Shown in pieces: positions 1-9,171 of a DNA stretch of 64,000 bases. The first letter of the stretch is position 1, and each line of letters starts with the position of its first letter. The notes under the pieces are model-generated. The model was not told where the DNA came from, did no database searches, and saw only the letters and a program-made list of their open reading frames with translations. The stretch is taken from NCBI RefSeq assembly GCF_004769665.1, contig NZ_RQGG01000051.1:73737-137736 (forward strand), given 5' to 3'. This stretch comes from Leptospira kemamanensis. GTDB taxonomy: Bacteria > Spirochaetota > Leptospiria > Leptospirales > Leptospiraceae. Position numbers and translations under genes: made by a program.

Positions 1-57
1 GCGATTCTAATGAGAAAAATGGAAGATCAATGTTTGGATTTGGTTTTTGTTTCGTAA
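1..57 (+). CDS. C-terminal end of an upstream gene (possibly ybeY), partial
   Basis: Frame 1 is open from the first base to a TAA at 55-57, and recO starts on the very next base. The visible tail reads AILMRKMEDQCLDLVFVS. An acidic MRKMED helix just before the stop resembles the C-terminus of the endoribonuclease YbeY, but 18 residues are too few to decide. The name is a guess; the existence of an upstream gene in this frame is a reasonable inference from the abutting stop and start. Confidence 0.4.
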   Translation, partial: AILMRKMEDQCLDLVFVS

Positions 58-807
58 ATGGCGATTCGGAAAGAAACGGGAATTATCATCCAAAGTAAGG
101 ACATCGGGGATAGTGATCGTCTGATCAGTTTAGCTGGGGAAACCCAAGTCCGAATGAATTTTATCAGCAAAGGGATTCGGAAGTCCAAAAGACGTGCCAT
201 CATCTCTACTGAACTCGGATGCCTTGTGGAAGTGGATTATTATGACCAAGCCGAAAAAGATTGGAAGTCAACAAAAGAGATCCACCTCACCAAACGTTTT
301 GATGAATTAAAATCTGATTATGTAGGAACTCTATTTGTTTTGTACATCACAGAACTAACCGCCCATTTGTATCCGGAAGGAGAGAGTCATCCTTTTTTAT
401 ACCAATTGCTCCAAGGAAGTTTGGAGACCTCCAATGCCAATGGATTTCGAAAAGAAATTTTACCGTTTTTTAAACTCCGAGCTTTGACACATATGGGCCA
501 TTTCCCATCTGAGTTTTACTGCCATACCTGCGGGGAAGAAGTCTTAACGAAAACAAAGGCATATTTCTCTGTGGATTCCCGTGAATTTTTATGTTCGGAT
601 TGTCATCCCATCACCAAAGATCATTTGCCTGTTTTAAAACTGTTTTCTACAATGTTATCTAAGAAATTTTCAAATGTGCTGGCTATCTTTCCAAAAGAAA
701 CGGAATACAGAGAAGGGGATTTGATCCTCAATCAGTTTTTACGGTCTCTTTTTGGGAGAGAGTTAAAGTCCTATTTTGAATTTTATAAAACCATTGGGGA
801 TTTATGA
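58..807 (+). CDS. recO: DNA repair protein RecO
   Basis: A 249-residue RecO. In the family it anneals single strands and, with RecR, loads RecA onto SSB-coated gaps in the RecF pathway. The N-terminal OB-fold part (about 1-80) starts with the typical I-R-K-E-T-G-I-I-I-Q-S-K-D-I-G-D-S-D-R-L strand. The C-terminal part carries a four-cysteine zinc finger (C155-x2-C158 and C179-x2-C182, the last followed by H). Length is normal. The ATG follows the upstream TAA directly, and the stop overlaps the next gene as ATGA (804-807), so the genes are probably co-translated. Identification is by family sequence pattern and I consider it firm. Confidence 0.93.
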   Translation: MAIRKETGIIIQSKDIGDSDRLISLAGETQVRMNFISKGIRKSKRRAIISTELGCLVEVDYYDQAEKDWKSTKEIHLTKRFDELKSDYVGTLFVLYITELTAHLYPEGESHPFLYQLLQGSLETSNANGFRKEILPFFKLRALTHMGHFPSEFYCHTCGEEVLTKTKAYFSVDSREFLCSDCHPITKDHLPVLKLFSTMLSKKFSNVLAIFPKETEYREGDLILNQFLRSLFGRELKSYFEFYKTIGDL

Positions 808-1064
808 ATTTTATCACCAAAACCATTTTGTTAGTGATGACGGTTTCCGTATTTCTTGCTCTCTTTCAATTGCTTTTAAAATCTGAGAACTTGAAATCGT
901 CTTCTTTTTCCAAAACTTCCCAACCGAAACAAGTTTCCTTCCAAGCCATCTTTCGTGATCCGAAGGAAACCATTCCCAATTTTGTCACACGTTTCAAAAT
1001 CAAAAGTTTTGCACTATGGGAAAATGCAGACCAATTAAAGATGGAATTAAAAATAGAAAAATGA
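804..1064 (+). CDS. Small single-pass membrane protein between recO and argS
   Basis: An 86-residue protein of unknown function. Residues about 5-25 are a hydrophobic stretch (ITKTILLVMTVSVFLALFQ) followed by a Ser/Lys-rich polar region, so it is probably anchored with the bulk outside the cytoplasm. Both ends overlap neighbours as ATGA: its start with the recO stop (804-807) and its stop with the argS start (1061-1064). These overlaps are the main reason to accept it as a real gene. I recognise no domain. Confidence 0.7.
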   Translation: MNFITKTILLVMTVSVFLALFQLLLKSENLKSSSFSKTSQPKQVSFQAIFRDPKETIPNFVTRFKIKSFALWENADQLKMELKIEK

Positions 1065-2836
1065 AAGCCAATCAATTATTAAAGAATCTTGTATTAAAAG
1101 AACTCGAGACGGCGGTCAAATCGTATCTTTCCAAACTCAATGTAGATCTGCCACTCTCTGATTTTAAAATCCGAATTGAATACTCTAGGGATGAAAAATT
1201 TGGTGATTACTCCTCTCCCTTTGCCTTAGAAAATAAAAATTTACTAAAATTGAATCCAAAAGAAATTGCAGAAGCGGTTTTATTGGAGATCAAAAATGAT
1301 TCTATTTTTGAATTTGTCACTTTTTCCCCACCAGGATTTATCAATTTTCGGATCCGTTCTTCTTTTTTAGTCCAGTATGCAAAATCGGTGATGGAACCAG
1401 TCGTTTCGTTTGCCAAAACAGAAACTACAGAAAACGTATTACTTGAGTTTGTTTCTGCTAATCCCACTGGACCTATGAATATTGTGTCTGCCCGGTCTGC
1501 AGCATATGGGGATGCTCTTGCGAATTTACTTTTAAGCCTTGGACACACCGTCAAACGAGAGTTTTACGTAAATGATTATGGAAACCAAGTATATCTTTTG
1601 GGTGTGGCTGTACTCTTACGTATCTTTGAGGAAAAGGGAGAATCCATTTCTTTCCAAGAAGAAGAAAGTGATGAATCCGTATTTCCTCTGATTGAAAAAC
1701 GAATTTTACCAAAAGAAAGTTATCGTGGAGAATACATCAAAGATATTGCCAAAGAATTACTTATTGATGGTACGAAACGAAAACAAGTAGAAGAGTGGAT
1801 TTCCAAAAAAAATTGGGAAGAGTTGGTTCAGTTTTTATCCAAGTATGCTGTGGAATACAACCTAAGTAGGCAAAAAGAAGATCTCAAATTATTTGGAGTC
1901 AACTTTGATTTGTTTTATAGCGAAAGAAGTTTACACGAAGTGGGAGCGGTGGAAGCAGTTCCCTCTCTTTTGAAAAAGGAAGATGTGACTACCATTGATG
2001 GCAAACTTCATTTTTTATCCACAAAGTATGGTGATGATAAAGACCGAGTGATTCGAAGAGAAGATGGAAGGCCAACCTATCTCATGGCAGATATTGCCTA
2101 CCATTATGACAAATACAAACGAGGTTTTGATAAACTCATTGATATTTGGGGACCAGACCACTATGGTTATATCGCGCGATTAAAAGGTGCCGTCGAATCG
2201 TTTGGGAAACCAAAAGAGAGTTTTATGGTTCTCATCGCCCAACAAGTAAACCTCATTGAAAACAAAGAAAAAGTAAAGATGAGTAAACGTCTTGGGATAT
2301 TCCAAACCATGCGGGATTTACTTGCGTATTTGGGAAAAAATGGAAAGGATGTGGGCCGTTATTTTTTCCTCATGCGTAGTTCGGATGCTCCCCTTGATTT
2401 TGATTTGGACTTAGCCAAAGATGAGTCGGATAAAAATCCTGTGTTTTATATCCAATATGCCCATGCCAGAGTTTGCTCCATCTTTCGTGAATTACAAATC
2501 TCTTTATCCGATTGGAAGGCTCCTTCCACATTGAATGGAGAATGGTTTCAATCAGAAGAACGACTTCGCCTTTTATTTTGGGTGTCCAGGTTCCAAGAAG
2601 AAGTTTATGACACAGCGACAAACCTCGAACCGCACCGCCTAACGAACTACCTACAATCCCTCAGTAAAGCCTTTACCAAGTTTTATTCACATAAGGACAA
2701 CCGGATTAAGGAAAAACAAGGTGAAGAAAGAGATCACTTACTCCTACTCATCTACTTTACTAAACTTTCGATCGCTTCGGGTTTGGAACTTCTTGGAATT
2801 TCTGCTCCTGAAAAAATGTCCAAAGAAGAAGCGTAA
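1061..2836 (+). CDS. argS: Arginyl-tRNA synthetase
   Basis: A 591-residue class I arginyl-tRNA synthetase, which charges tRNA-Arg with arginine using ATP. Visible features are the N-terminal additional domain with the FGDYSSPFAL motif (typical 'GD(Y/F)xxN/S' tRNA-recognition region), the class I signature region EFVSANPTGP, a KMSK loop (VKMSKRLGIFQT) and an alpha-helical DALR anticodon-binding domain at the end. The ATG at 1061 is chosen over an in-frame ATG at 1016 because it forms an ATGA overlap with the upstream stop and begins the conserved N-terminus. The HIGH signature is replaced by NIVS (GPMNIVSARSAAYGD); other ArgRS lineages also relax this motif, so I still expect an active enzyme. 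Confidence 0.95.
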   Translation: MKANQLLKNLVLKELETAVKSYLSKLNVDLPLSDFKIRIEYSRDEKFGDYSSPFALENKNLLKLNPKEIAEAVLLEIKNDSIFEFVTFSPPGFINFRIRSSFLVQYAKSVMEPVVSFAKTETTENVLLEFVSANPTGPMNIVSARSAAYGDALANLLLSLGHTVKREFYVNDYGNQVYLLGVAVLLRIFEEKGESISFQEEESDESVFPLIEKRILPKESYRGEYIKDIAKELLIDGTKRKQVEEWISKKNWEELVQFLSKYAVEYNLSRQKEDLKLFGVNFDLFYSERSLHEVGAVEAVPSLLKKEDVTTIDGKLHFLSTKYGDDKDRVIRREDGRPTYLMADIAYHYDKYKRGFDKLIDIWGPDHYGYIARLKGAVESFGKPKESFMVLIAQQVNLIENKEKVKMSKRLGIFQTMRDLLAYLGKNGKDVGRYFFLMRSSDAPLDFDLDLAKDESDKNPVFYIQYAHARVCSIFRELQISLSDWKAPSTLNGEWFQSEERLRLLFWVSRFQEEVYDTATNLEPHRLTNYLQSLSKAFTKFYSHKDNRIKEKQGEERDHLLLLIYFTKLSIASGLELLGISAPEKMSKEEA

Positions 2837-4087
2837 GTGCACGTGTCACCCTACATTGTCATTTTGTCGACAGGATCGGAGCTCACTGCAGGAAGGAGTT
2901 TGGACACAAACTCTGGTTGGATCGCCAACCAATTGTTTGAACTCGGTTGGAAGGTAAAAAAATTCATTACCCTACCGGACGATCCCAAACTCATTTTATC
3001 TGAGTTACAATCTTTACAAACACTAGCCAAAGAAAGACCAGTTCTAGCGATTATGACAGGGGGACTCGGACCCACAGAAGATGATTATACCTTAGAAACG
3101 GTTCTCACATTAACTGGAAAAACATCCTATTCTGTCGAAAAAGCAAAACTACGGCTAACTAAAATCTATGAAGCCAGAGGAAAGGAATATAAAGATATCC
3201 TACCAAATGTATTTCGCCAAACATTTGTTCCTGAAGGCTGTAAAACATTGGATAACTCCGTTGGCATTGCCGTGGGATTCATAGAATCCTTAGGGGATCA
3301 TTCTTATTTAGTCTGTATGCCTGGTGTCCCTTCTGAGATGACAGAGATGTTCAAACGACGCCTTGTCCCTGAATTAAAAAAATTCTACCCAAGAGAGAAC
3401 TTAGTCCAAAAAACAAAATGGTTATGGAATATCGGTGAATCCTTATTTCAAAACGATTTTATTGAACCTAATAGGATAGAGTTTTTTTCGGAAGCGGAAT
3501 GGGGAGTTACTGCTAATCGAGGTTATATTAAGTGTATCTTTCAATCTACAAATGAACCCTTACTTTCTACCATCATCCAAAGATTAGAAGAAACCTATCC
3601 AAAAATCATCTCTGATGATGTATTTCAATTTGTCCACGAACGGTTGTTAAAAGATAAGTTAACGATTTCAGTGGCAGAAAGTTGTACGGGTGGACTTCTT
3701 GGAAAAAAACTGACAGAACAACCAGGTTCTAGTTCTTATTTTATTGGTGGTTTTTTAACCTATTCCAATGAAATGAAATCGTCCTTACTGGGAATCCCTA
3801 TGGAATGGATCACGACTCATGGAGCAGTGAGTGAACAAGTGGCAAAGGCCATGGTAGAAGGTCTATGCCAAAAAACAGAAACTGATTTTGGAATTTCCAT
3901 CACAGGAATTGCGGGGCCAGAAGGTGGGAGTCCCCAAAAACCGGTGGGAACAGTTTGCATAGGACTTCGGGAACCAAATGGAAACGTCTCCGTACACCGA
4001 TATATATTTCCAGGTAACCGGGAATCCATTCGCGAAAATGCAAGTAACACCGCTTTATTTTTAGTATACCAATCATTCAAACACTAG
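2837..4087 (+). CDS. cinA: CinA-family protein (NMN deamidase / competence-damage protein)
   Basis: A 416-residue CinA homologue. The N-terminal MoCF/COG1058 domain has TGSELTAGRSLDTNS and MTGGLGPTEDD (about residue 75), the latter the molybdopterin-binding-like loop. The C-terminal CinA domain (from about residue 275) has VAESCTGGLLG, a GGFLTYSNE stretch and GIAGPEGGSPQKPVGTV, the pattern of nicotinamide-nucleotide amidohydrolase (PncC). Family knowledge suggests NMN deamidation to NaMN, plus ADP-ribose pyrophosphatase activity in two-domain forms. The GTG at 2837 touches the argS stop; a second in-frame GTG at 2843 is also possible. Role in competence is not shown by anything here. Confidence 0.88.
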   Translation: MHVSPYIVILSTGSELTAGRSLDTNSGWIANQLFELGWKVKKFITLPDDPKLILSELQSLQTLAKERPVLAIMTGGLGPTEDDYTLETVLTLTGKTSYSVEKAKLRLTKIYEARGKEYKDILPNVFRQTFVPEGCKTLDNSVGIAVGFIESLGDHSYLVCMPGVPSEMTEMFKRRLVPELKKFYPRENLVQKTKWLWNIGESLFQNDFIEPNRIEFFSEAEWGVTANRGYIKCIFQSTNEPLLSTIIQRLEETYPKIISDDVFQFVHERLLKDKLTISVAESCTGGLLGKKLTEQPGSSSYFIGGFLTYSNEMKSSLLGIPMEWITTHGAVSEQVAKAMVEGLCQKTETDFGISITGIAGPEGGSPQKPVGTVCIGLREPNGNVSVHRYIFPGNRESIRENASNTALFLVYQSFKH

Positions 4088-4100
4088 GATCGTATCAAAT

Positions 4101-5168
4101 ATGTTTCAGAACATCTTGTATTCCCTTGGATTTTTCATTTTGTTTTATTTGAGTTGGGATGTGGATTTACAATTTGTTCCAAACATTAGGGAAACGTGGA
4201 TTTGGAATTTAGAAGGTCGATTTGGAACTACTTCTCCGAAATTAGGAGAAGACCCATTGAAAACCATCAATGGTTACAAATTCAACAAACAGTTTTACTC
4301 CTTTAAAACGAGTTCTCGGCCAGAGATTGATCCCAAGTATCTAGTCGATTTTCCGTTACTTGGAAATGGTTACCTTTTGTATGAGAAAATTGGAGATGAG
4401 GTAAATTTTTATTCCGATAGCAGTGAACTCTATTGGAAAAAACCAATCAATTCCTATCCAAGGAGTGGATACTATGCTTCCCCCGTTTTGTATTTATCCG
4501 GTGATAATAATACGGTATTTTTACTGGATGAAAGTGGTAATCGGATCGGTAAACAAGAGTTAAATGGAAGGTTTTTGACCGATTACCAATTTGATCCGAA
4601 AAACAAAGGGGTTGTGGTTTTGTTTTCGGGTGGAGAAATTTACCGTTTAGATGAAAAAGCAAATCTTATCTTTGGATTTGATCTTTCAAAAGAAAAACAA
4701 AATTCATTTTTTAAATCGGTTTCTTTATCTCCAGATGGCAAACTCGTATCCGTACATTATTCGGTTGAGGACAAAGACTGGATTCTTCTATTAGATGCGA
4801 AAGGGGAAGTGATAGAAGAATTTCCTTTAGTCAAATTTTATCCTCACCAATTGTACTTAGCAACAGGAAACGAAGGACAAATATTTTTGCAGACACCTGA
4901 GTCCTTACAATTTTATGAAGATGGAAAGTTGGTTTGGGAAAAAACAAAATCCAAACAAGGTGGTGTGTACCAGTCTATTTTTGCTACCGACTCTTTTGTC
5001 GTAACAGCAGTGGATTCAGAATTATTGTTTCTGAATGGGAAAGGGGATCTAATCCGAAAAAAAAGAATCGCACCGACGGAATTTCCGATTCGGTTTTTTC
5101 CAGGAAAATCCAATTCCGTTTTCTATATGGAAACAAAAACAGATTTGGTGCAGTTTCAAAAATTGTGA
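4101..5168 (+). CDS. Membrane-anchored beta-propeller-like protein
   Basis: A 355-residue protein with one N-terminal hydrophobic segment (about residues 4-22) and a long beta-rich remainder. The rest contains repeated units of the form 'LLDESGNRIGKQEL', 'LLDAKGEVIEEF' and 'LFLNGKGDLIRKK', with an SLSPDGKLVSV motif, as in WD40/PQQ-like propeller proteins. I infer an export-anchored propeller facing the periplasm; no enzyme motif is visible. The start has an AGGATCG-like ribosome-binding site about 7 bases upstream. It lies 13 bases after cinA in the same direction and ends the plus-strand run. Partner and function are unknown. Confidence 0.8.
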   Translation: MFQNILYSLGFFILFYLSWDVDLQFVPNIRETWIWNLEGRFGTTSPKLGEDPLKTINGYKFNKQFYSFKTSSRPEIDPKYLVDFPLLGNGYLLYEKIGDEVNFYSDSSELYWKKPINSYPRSGYYASPVLYLSGDNNTVFLLDESGNRIGKQELNGRFLTDYQFDPKNKGVVVLFSGGEIYRLDEKANLIFGFDLSKEKQNSFFKSVSLSPDGKLVSVHYSVEDKDWILLLDAKGEVIEEFPLVKFYPHQLYLATGNEGQIFLQTPESLQFYEDGKLVWEKTKSKQGGVYQSIFATDSFVVTAVDSELLFLNGKGDLIRKKRIAPTEFPIRFFPGKSNSVFYMETKTDLVQFQKL

Positions 5169-5170
5169 AA

Positions 5171-5196
5171 ATGGATACGATTTTTTTCGAATCCAT
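5171..5196. terminator. Hairpin between convergent genes
   Basis: ATGGATACGA (5171-5180) and TCGAATCCAT (5187-5196) form a 10-bp stem with one mismatch and a T6 loop. It sits in the gap between two converging genes, where a bidirectional terminator would be useful. No U-run follows the right arm, so it is not a classical intrinsic terminator; the role is inferred from position only. Confidence 0.35.
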
Positions 5197-5284
5197 AGGG
5201 TTTCAATGATAGATTCGAGTTGTTCCGATGGCAATGAACATCAAAAGGAATCCGTGTTTCATTCTTTTGTTTTAAAAAAGGTTC

Positions 5285-6298
5285 TTAAAGCGAATTCGAT
5301 TTTGGATCCACTTCATAGATGGATAAGGATTTAAATCCGGTTCTTCCTTCCCTGTTGATCATCGAAATGGTTTCTGTACAAACTCCAGGTTTGATATTAA
5401 AGATCAGTTGGTCTGAAATCTCTCGGCAAATATAAAGCCCTCGGCCATGGCTATCTTCTAACCCTTTTGGAAAACCTGTGGTTTCATCAATGCTAATATG
5501 TCTGTCCAATCGGTGTAAGATCTCCTCTTTCCGAAGGGATCCAAACTGATCTCGAACAACAATAAAAATTGTACTTTCTGTGGATCCATATCCAATCAGA
5601 AAATAATCGTCCGGCATGAGTTGGATATTGTCGAGAGGCACTACCATATCATGACTCGGAATTTCAAATTGGTATTTGTATTCCCCTTCGTTGGTTCTGG
5701 GAGCTCGGATCATCGCATTGGAAGTAAGTTCCTCAAGTACCTGTTGGATGGCTTTAGGGGCACCGAGTTGGATTAAGTTTTTCGAAATTTTCCCACAGAG
5801 GATGGAACGATCTTGATCTGATTTAATTTGTTTGTAAACGATCCCATTGATCGGGGCCTCTTCAAACTCACTATTGATATTCTGATCAAATACCTGGAAG
5901 TCTTTTGCAAAATACTTTTCAATTCCAAAGATATCATTGGATAATAATTTTTCTACCATCACTTCGATGAGGTGGATATCTAAAAAACTATATTTGGGGA
6001 TGATATTCCAAATTTGTAGATCTTTGGCATACTTTATGTATTCATTGATATTGTAAGCAGTCATCAGTGCATACAACACATGTGGAAATTCTTTTTGGAT
6101 GAGTTTCACAAGATCGATTCCGGATTTTCCAGGCAAACGAATGTCAGTGATGGTTAAGTCTATTTTTTCATTAGTCAAATACCAAACAGCTTCTTCAAAA
6201 TGTTCCGCACCAAATACATTGTATTTTGTGCTTAACAAATCCATTATGGCTTCGCGAATGGAATGGATGTCTTCTACAATCAATATGGATTGTTTCAT
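5285..6298 (-). CDS. Response regulator with RsbW-like GHKL ATPase output domain
   Basis: A 337-residue protein. Residues 1-120 form a CheY-like receiver: acidic pair E9-D10, phospho-acceptor D52 (TDIRLPG) and a conserved K near 102 (IPKYSF). The region from about 170 on looks like a GHKL ATPase of the RsbW/anti-sigma type: N-box EELTSNAM, G1-like DQFGSL, and a G2-like segment [14 protein letters not shown]. Such domains usually act as anti-sigma factors or protein kinases in partner switching. It overlaps the upstream histidine kinase by ATGA (6295-6298), so that kinase is the probable phosphodonor. No DNA-binding domain is present, so the output should be protein-protein or kinase-based. 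The domain call is a pattern judgement. Confidence 0.82.
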   Translation of the reverse strand: MKQSILIVEDIHSIREAIMDLLSTKYNVFGAEHFEEAVWYLTNEKIDLTITDIRLPGKSGIDLVKLIQKEFPHVLYALMTAYNINEYIKYAKDLQIWNIIPKYSFLDIHLIEVMVEKLLSNDIFGIEKYFAKDFQVFDQNINSEFEEAPINGIVYKQIKSDQDRSILCGKISKNLIQLGAPKAIQQVLEELTSNAMIRAPRTNEGEYKYQFEIPSHDMVVPLDNIQLMPDDYFLIGYGSTESTIFIVVRDQFGSLRKEEILHRLDRHISIDETTGFPKGLEDSHGRGLYICREISDQLIFNIKPGVCTETISMINREGRTGFKSLSIYEVDPKSNSL

Positions 6299-7449
6299 GT
6301 ACTTGGCTCCGTGATATCATTTGTGAGCGGAAAAGAAATCGTGAATCTGGTTTTTTGTTCTACTGATTTTACAGAGATATTCCCATCGTGTTCTTTGACA
6401 ATGGAGTGGCAAATCGAAAGACCAAGGCCTGTTCCTGTTCCTGATTTGTTACTTGTGAAAAAAGGATCAAATATCTTTTGGATGATGGCATCGGGGATTC
6501 CACCTGCATTGTCTTCAATGATGATATGCAGCCAGTTTTTGGTTTTTCGAATTTCGATACTAATTTCACCAGGTCTGTAATCGAATGCTTGCAAAGAGTT
6601 CCGAAATAAATTCATAAAGAGACGTTCCATTTTTCCTGGATGGAAGGGGAACTGATACTCATGGTCACAAGTGATTTTCCAATTGATGTTTTTACTTAAA
6701 TGAGGGTAAAGTCGAATGATTGTATCTTTGGCACGATTGATCGTTTCCACAATATCACCAAGTGTGACTTTCACTTTATCTGTTTTGGCAAAAGAGATGA
6801 TATCCGAAACAATGATTGCTGCACGAGAGATATCATTTTTAATCATATCCAATCGTTTCTCAATTTGTTCTGGGGGCTGGTTTTGCCAGTTTGCTTTGAG
6901 GTTTTGAAGGGTTAAACTAATTCCTGTTAATGGGTTGTTTAATTCGTGGGCAATCCCTGAAATTAAAATTCCAAGGGATGCAAGGTTACGCATCCGAAAG
7001 GATTCTTCTTCTTTTTCTCTTTGTTTGGTAACGTCAGAGATTTTTTCCACCATCCAAAACAAATCCTCTTGTTTGGGATATGGGTAAAATTCTAAAAGTA
7101 AGGTTTGTTTTTTGTCTTCGGATCTAAAAAAAATTTCGCGAGTGATGGGAGTCGAATAACTTTGAGTTTTTTCTTTGGTCTTAACATTGATTTTGGGACA
7201 ATAAGGACAAACATCTGTTCGTTGGTATAAAACTTCGTAACATTTTCTGTCTAAAAGTTCATCGTATTTATTGTTTTTAGCAAAGAGGATGGTTGCTAAA
7301 TTGGCTCTTTGGATGTTGAAGTCTGAATCGATAAGGACAAGGGGATCTTGAACCACATCATAAATAGCTTCCAATTCTCTGGCTTTTTCGGCCACTTTTT
7401 CGATGTTATCTATCGAATGGGAATCACCATTGTTTTTAAGTTCTGACAA
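6295..7449 (-). CDS. PAS-domain sensor histidine kinase
   Basis: A 384-residue soluble kinase. A PAS domain spans about 25-150 and carries KCYEVL at C70 followed by CPYC (C81, C84), a pattern seen in a PAS subgroup that may bind a cofactor or metal. The dimerisation helix has [11 protein letters not shown] with phospho-acceptor H168. The catalytic domain has [11 protein letters not shown] and [15 protein letters not shown]. No membrane segment is seen, so it senses a cytoplasmic signal. The start is a TTG one base after the stop of the gene upstream; the stop overlaps the response regulator. The pair probably forms one two-component system whose output is the RsbW-like domain of its partner. 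Confidence 0.88.
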   Translation of the reverse strand: MSELKNNGDSHSIDNIEKVAEKARELEAIYDVVQDPLVLIDSDFNIQRANLATILFAKNNKYDELLDRKCYEVLYQRTDVCPYCPKINVKTKEKTQSYSTPITREIFFRSEDKKQTLLLEFYPYPKQEDLFWMVEKISDVTKQREKEEESFRMRNLASLGILISGIAHELNNPLTGISLTLQNLKANWQNQPPEQIEKRLDMIKNDISRAAIIVSDIISFAKTDKVKVTLGDIVETINRAKDTIIRLYPHLSKNINWKITCDHEYQFPFHPGKMERLFMNLFRNSLQAFDYRPGEISIEIRKTKNWLHIIIEDNAGGIPDAIIQKIFDPFFTSNKSGTGTGLGLSICHSIVKEHDGNISVKSVEQKTRFTISFPLTNDITEPST

Positions 7450-7450
7450 T

Positions 7451-8119
7451 TTAGTATCCTAAAGATTGGTTCAATTGTTTAAACATCTTCTTTTGGTTTC
7501 TGTTGCCACTTGTTTTTTGAAGGGAGGTAATCGAAGTCAGTTGGCTATGAAAATCCAATAAAAATTTGATATAAAAATCCTTTTTGAAATCGTTACGCTC
7601 TTGTTTGACAGAGTCATTTCGTAACGAGGATAGGGGGAAACTATCAGATCCATCGATTCCCGAAAATTGAATTACCATATCATTCACCGAATCATCTAGA
7701 GGAGTTGTATCTATGATTTTGGTTCTTGTTTTTTGTTCAATTTCCGTATCTTCTGTAGTGATTTGGATTTCCACTTTGGAAAGAACAGAACCATTGAATT
7801 CTAATAAAATTGATTTTTCTTCTGAATGTTTGATTCGGTTTTTGTTTTGTGGGTCTGGATCTACTTTAAACTTACGAATGCGTAGACCCGTCCTGTTGGG
7901 ATAGGTTCCAATAAACTGAATGGTAGTATTGGCGGGTAAAGAAGACAATTGTTCGTAAGACAAAAGATCCCGAGCCTTCGCGATGTCTCGGTAAAGGCTT
8001 AAGATTTCCTTGTTTAAACGATTTTCTTTTTCGGTAATGTCAACCTCTGCGAAGAGGTTGACACTCAGTAAAAAAAGACTAAGGAGTGCTAGGTGCCGGT
8101 ACTTCGGGAGTGGTTCCAT
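7451..8119 (-). CDS. Exported protein of unknown function
   Basis: A 222-residue protein with an N-terminal signal peptide ([15 protein letters not shown], probable cleavage after A). The mature part has a predicted helical start ([22 protein letters not shown]) then beta-rich sequence including [21 protein letters not shown] recognise no family. Its ATG lies inside secG, giving an unusual 41-base overlap in another frame. It sits between secG and a two-component system on the same strand, and the kinase start follows its stop by one base, so these genes are probably co-transcribed. Confidence 0.72.
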   Translation of the reverse strand: MEPLPKYRHLALLSLFLLSVNLFAEVDITEKENRLNKEILSLYRDIAKARDLLSYEQLSSLPANTTIQFIGTYPNRTGLRIRKFKVDPDPQNKNRIKHSEEKSILLEFNGSVLSKVEIQITTEDTEIEQKTRTKIIDTTPLDDSVNDMVIQFSGIDGSDSFPLSSLRNDSVKQERNDFKKDFYIKFLLDFHSQLTSITSLQKTSGNRNQKKMFKQLNQSLGY

Positions 8120-8411
8120 CAGTTTCTACCGGAGCTTCCAAACTAGGTTCCAAGTCAGGAACCAAAACTTCATCTTTCTTTGCGAAAACAAAGGAAAGAG
8201 CAAGTGACAATACAATAAAAAGAATCGCGGCAACACGTGTGGTTTTCGTCATCACATCGGCCGTTGAAGCTCCAAACACAGATTGGCTAGCGGTGGATCC
8301 GCCGAGCATTCCTGCGCTTCCACCTTTTCCCGTTTGGATCATCACAAGAAGGATGAGGAAAAGTGAAAGTAGAACAAAAAGAGTGAGAATGGTTCCTGCA
8401 AAAAATCCCAT
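8079..8411 (-). CDS. secG: Preprotein translocase subunit SecG
   Basis: A 110-residue SecG: two hydrophobic segments (about 5-26 and 58-76) separated by the hallmark glycine-rich loop [24 protein letters not shown]. It is the small inner-membrane SecYEG subunit that aids protein export. The tail after the second segment is acidic and proline-rich ([10 protein letters not shown]), longer than in E. coli. It follows tpiA by 9 bases; a tpiA-secG order is common in bacteria. The 3' end overlaps the next gene by 41 bases. Confidence 0.92.
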   Translation of the reverse strand: MGFFAGTILTLFVLLSLFLILLVMIQTGKGGSAGMLGGSTASQSVFGASTADVMTKTTRVAAILFIVLSLALSFVFAKKDEVLVPDLEPSLEAPVETDGTTPEVPAPSTP

Positions 8412-8420
8412 AAAGTTTCC

Positions 8421-9170
8421 TTATTTTAAAAGTCCTAAAAATGAATCTAATTTTTGACTAGCTCCTCCCACGAGGCCACCGTCAATATTTGGTTTGGCGA
8501 GAAGTTCTTTGATGTTATCTGGTTTCACAGATCCACCATAGAGAATTTGGATGTTTTCTGCCACTTGGTCTGCTCCCACAAAGAGTTTGCCAATTTCTTT
8601 ACGGATAAATGCATGTGCTTCTTCTGCTTCCACAGGTGTTGCTACTTTTCCTGTTCCGATCGCCCAAACAGGTTCGTAAGCAATGACTAGGTTTTGGAAG
8701 AGGTCACTTGTAATTTCTTTTAGACCTTTTTTGATTTGGTCTTGTAAGACGGAGAAGGTGTGTCCCTTTTCTCGTTCGGCCCAAGTTTCACCCACACAAT
8801 ACACAACACGAAGTCCCGTTTTCAAAAAGTAGGCAATCTTTGCATTGTCAAACTCAGACGTTTCCCCGAGAAATTGTCGTCTTTCGGAGTGACCGACAAG
8901 AACGGTCCTGATCCCAAGTTCACCCAGTTGCACAGGAGAAATCTCTCCTGTCATCGCCGTAAGCCCTGCTTGGTAGGCATTTTGTGCCCCCACGATGAGT
9001 TTCGAACCCTTGGCGATCGAAGAAACAACTTCTAAATGGAGAGCGCTTGGAAAGACCATGACTTCATAAGCGGAGGAATCACTGGCAGTTTTCAATCCAG
9101 ATGTGATGGATTTCGCCTCTGCAAGGGTCAGGTTCATTTTCCAGTTTCCGGCTATGATTTTCTTTCTCAT
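8421..9170 (-). CDS. tpiA: Triosephosphate isomerase
   Basis: A 249-residue TIM-barrel enzyme interconverting dihydroxyacetone phosphate and glyceraldehyde-3-phosphate. Catalytic elements are visible: AGNWKMN (Lys), VGHSERR (His) and AYEPVWAIGTGK (Glu with the flexible loop), plus the phosphate-binding YGGSVKPDN and GGLVGGAS. The ATG at 9170 is preferred to an upstream in-frame ATG at 9206 because it gives the conserved MRKKIIAGNWKMN start and lies just after the pgk stop. It is part of a gapA-pgk-tpiA glycolytic run. Confidence 0.96.
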   Translation of the reverse strand: MRKKIIAGNWKMNLTLAEAKSITSGLKTASDSSAYEVMVFPSALHLEVVSSIAKGSKLIVGAQNAYQAGLTAMTGEISPVQLGELGIRTVLVGHSERRQFLGETSEFDNAKIAYFLKTGLRVVYCVGETWAEREKGHTFSVLQDQIKKGLKEITSDLFQNLVIAYEPVWAIGTGKVATPVEAEEAHAFIRKEIGKLFVGADQVAENIQILYGGSVKPDNIKELLAKPNIDGGLVGGASQKLDSFLGLLK

Positions 9171-9171
9171 C

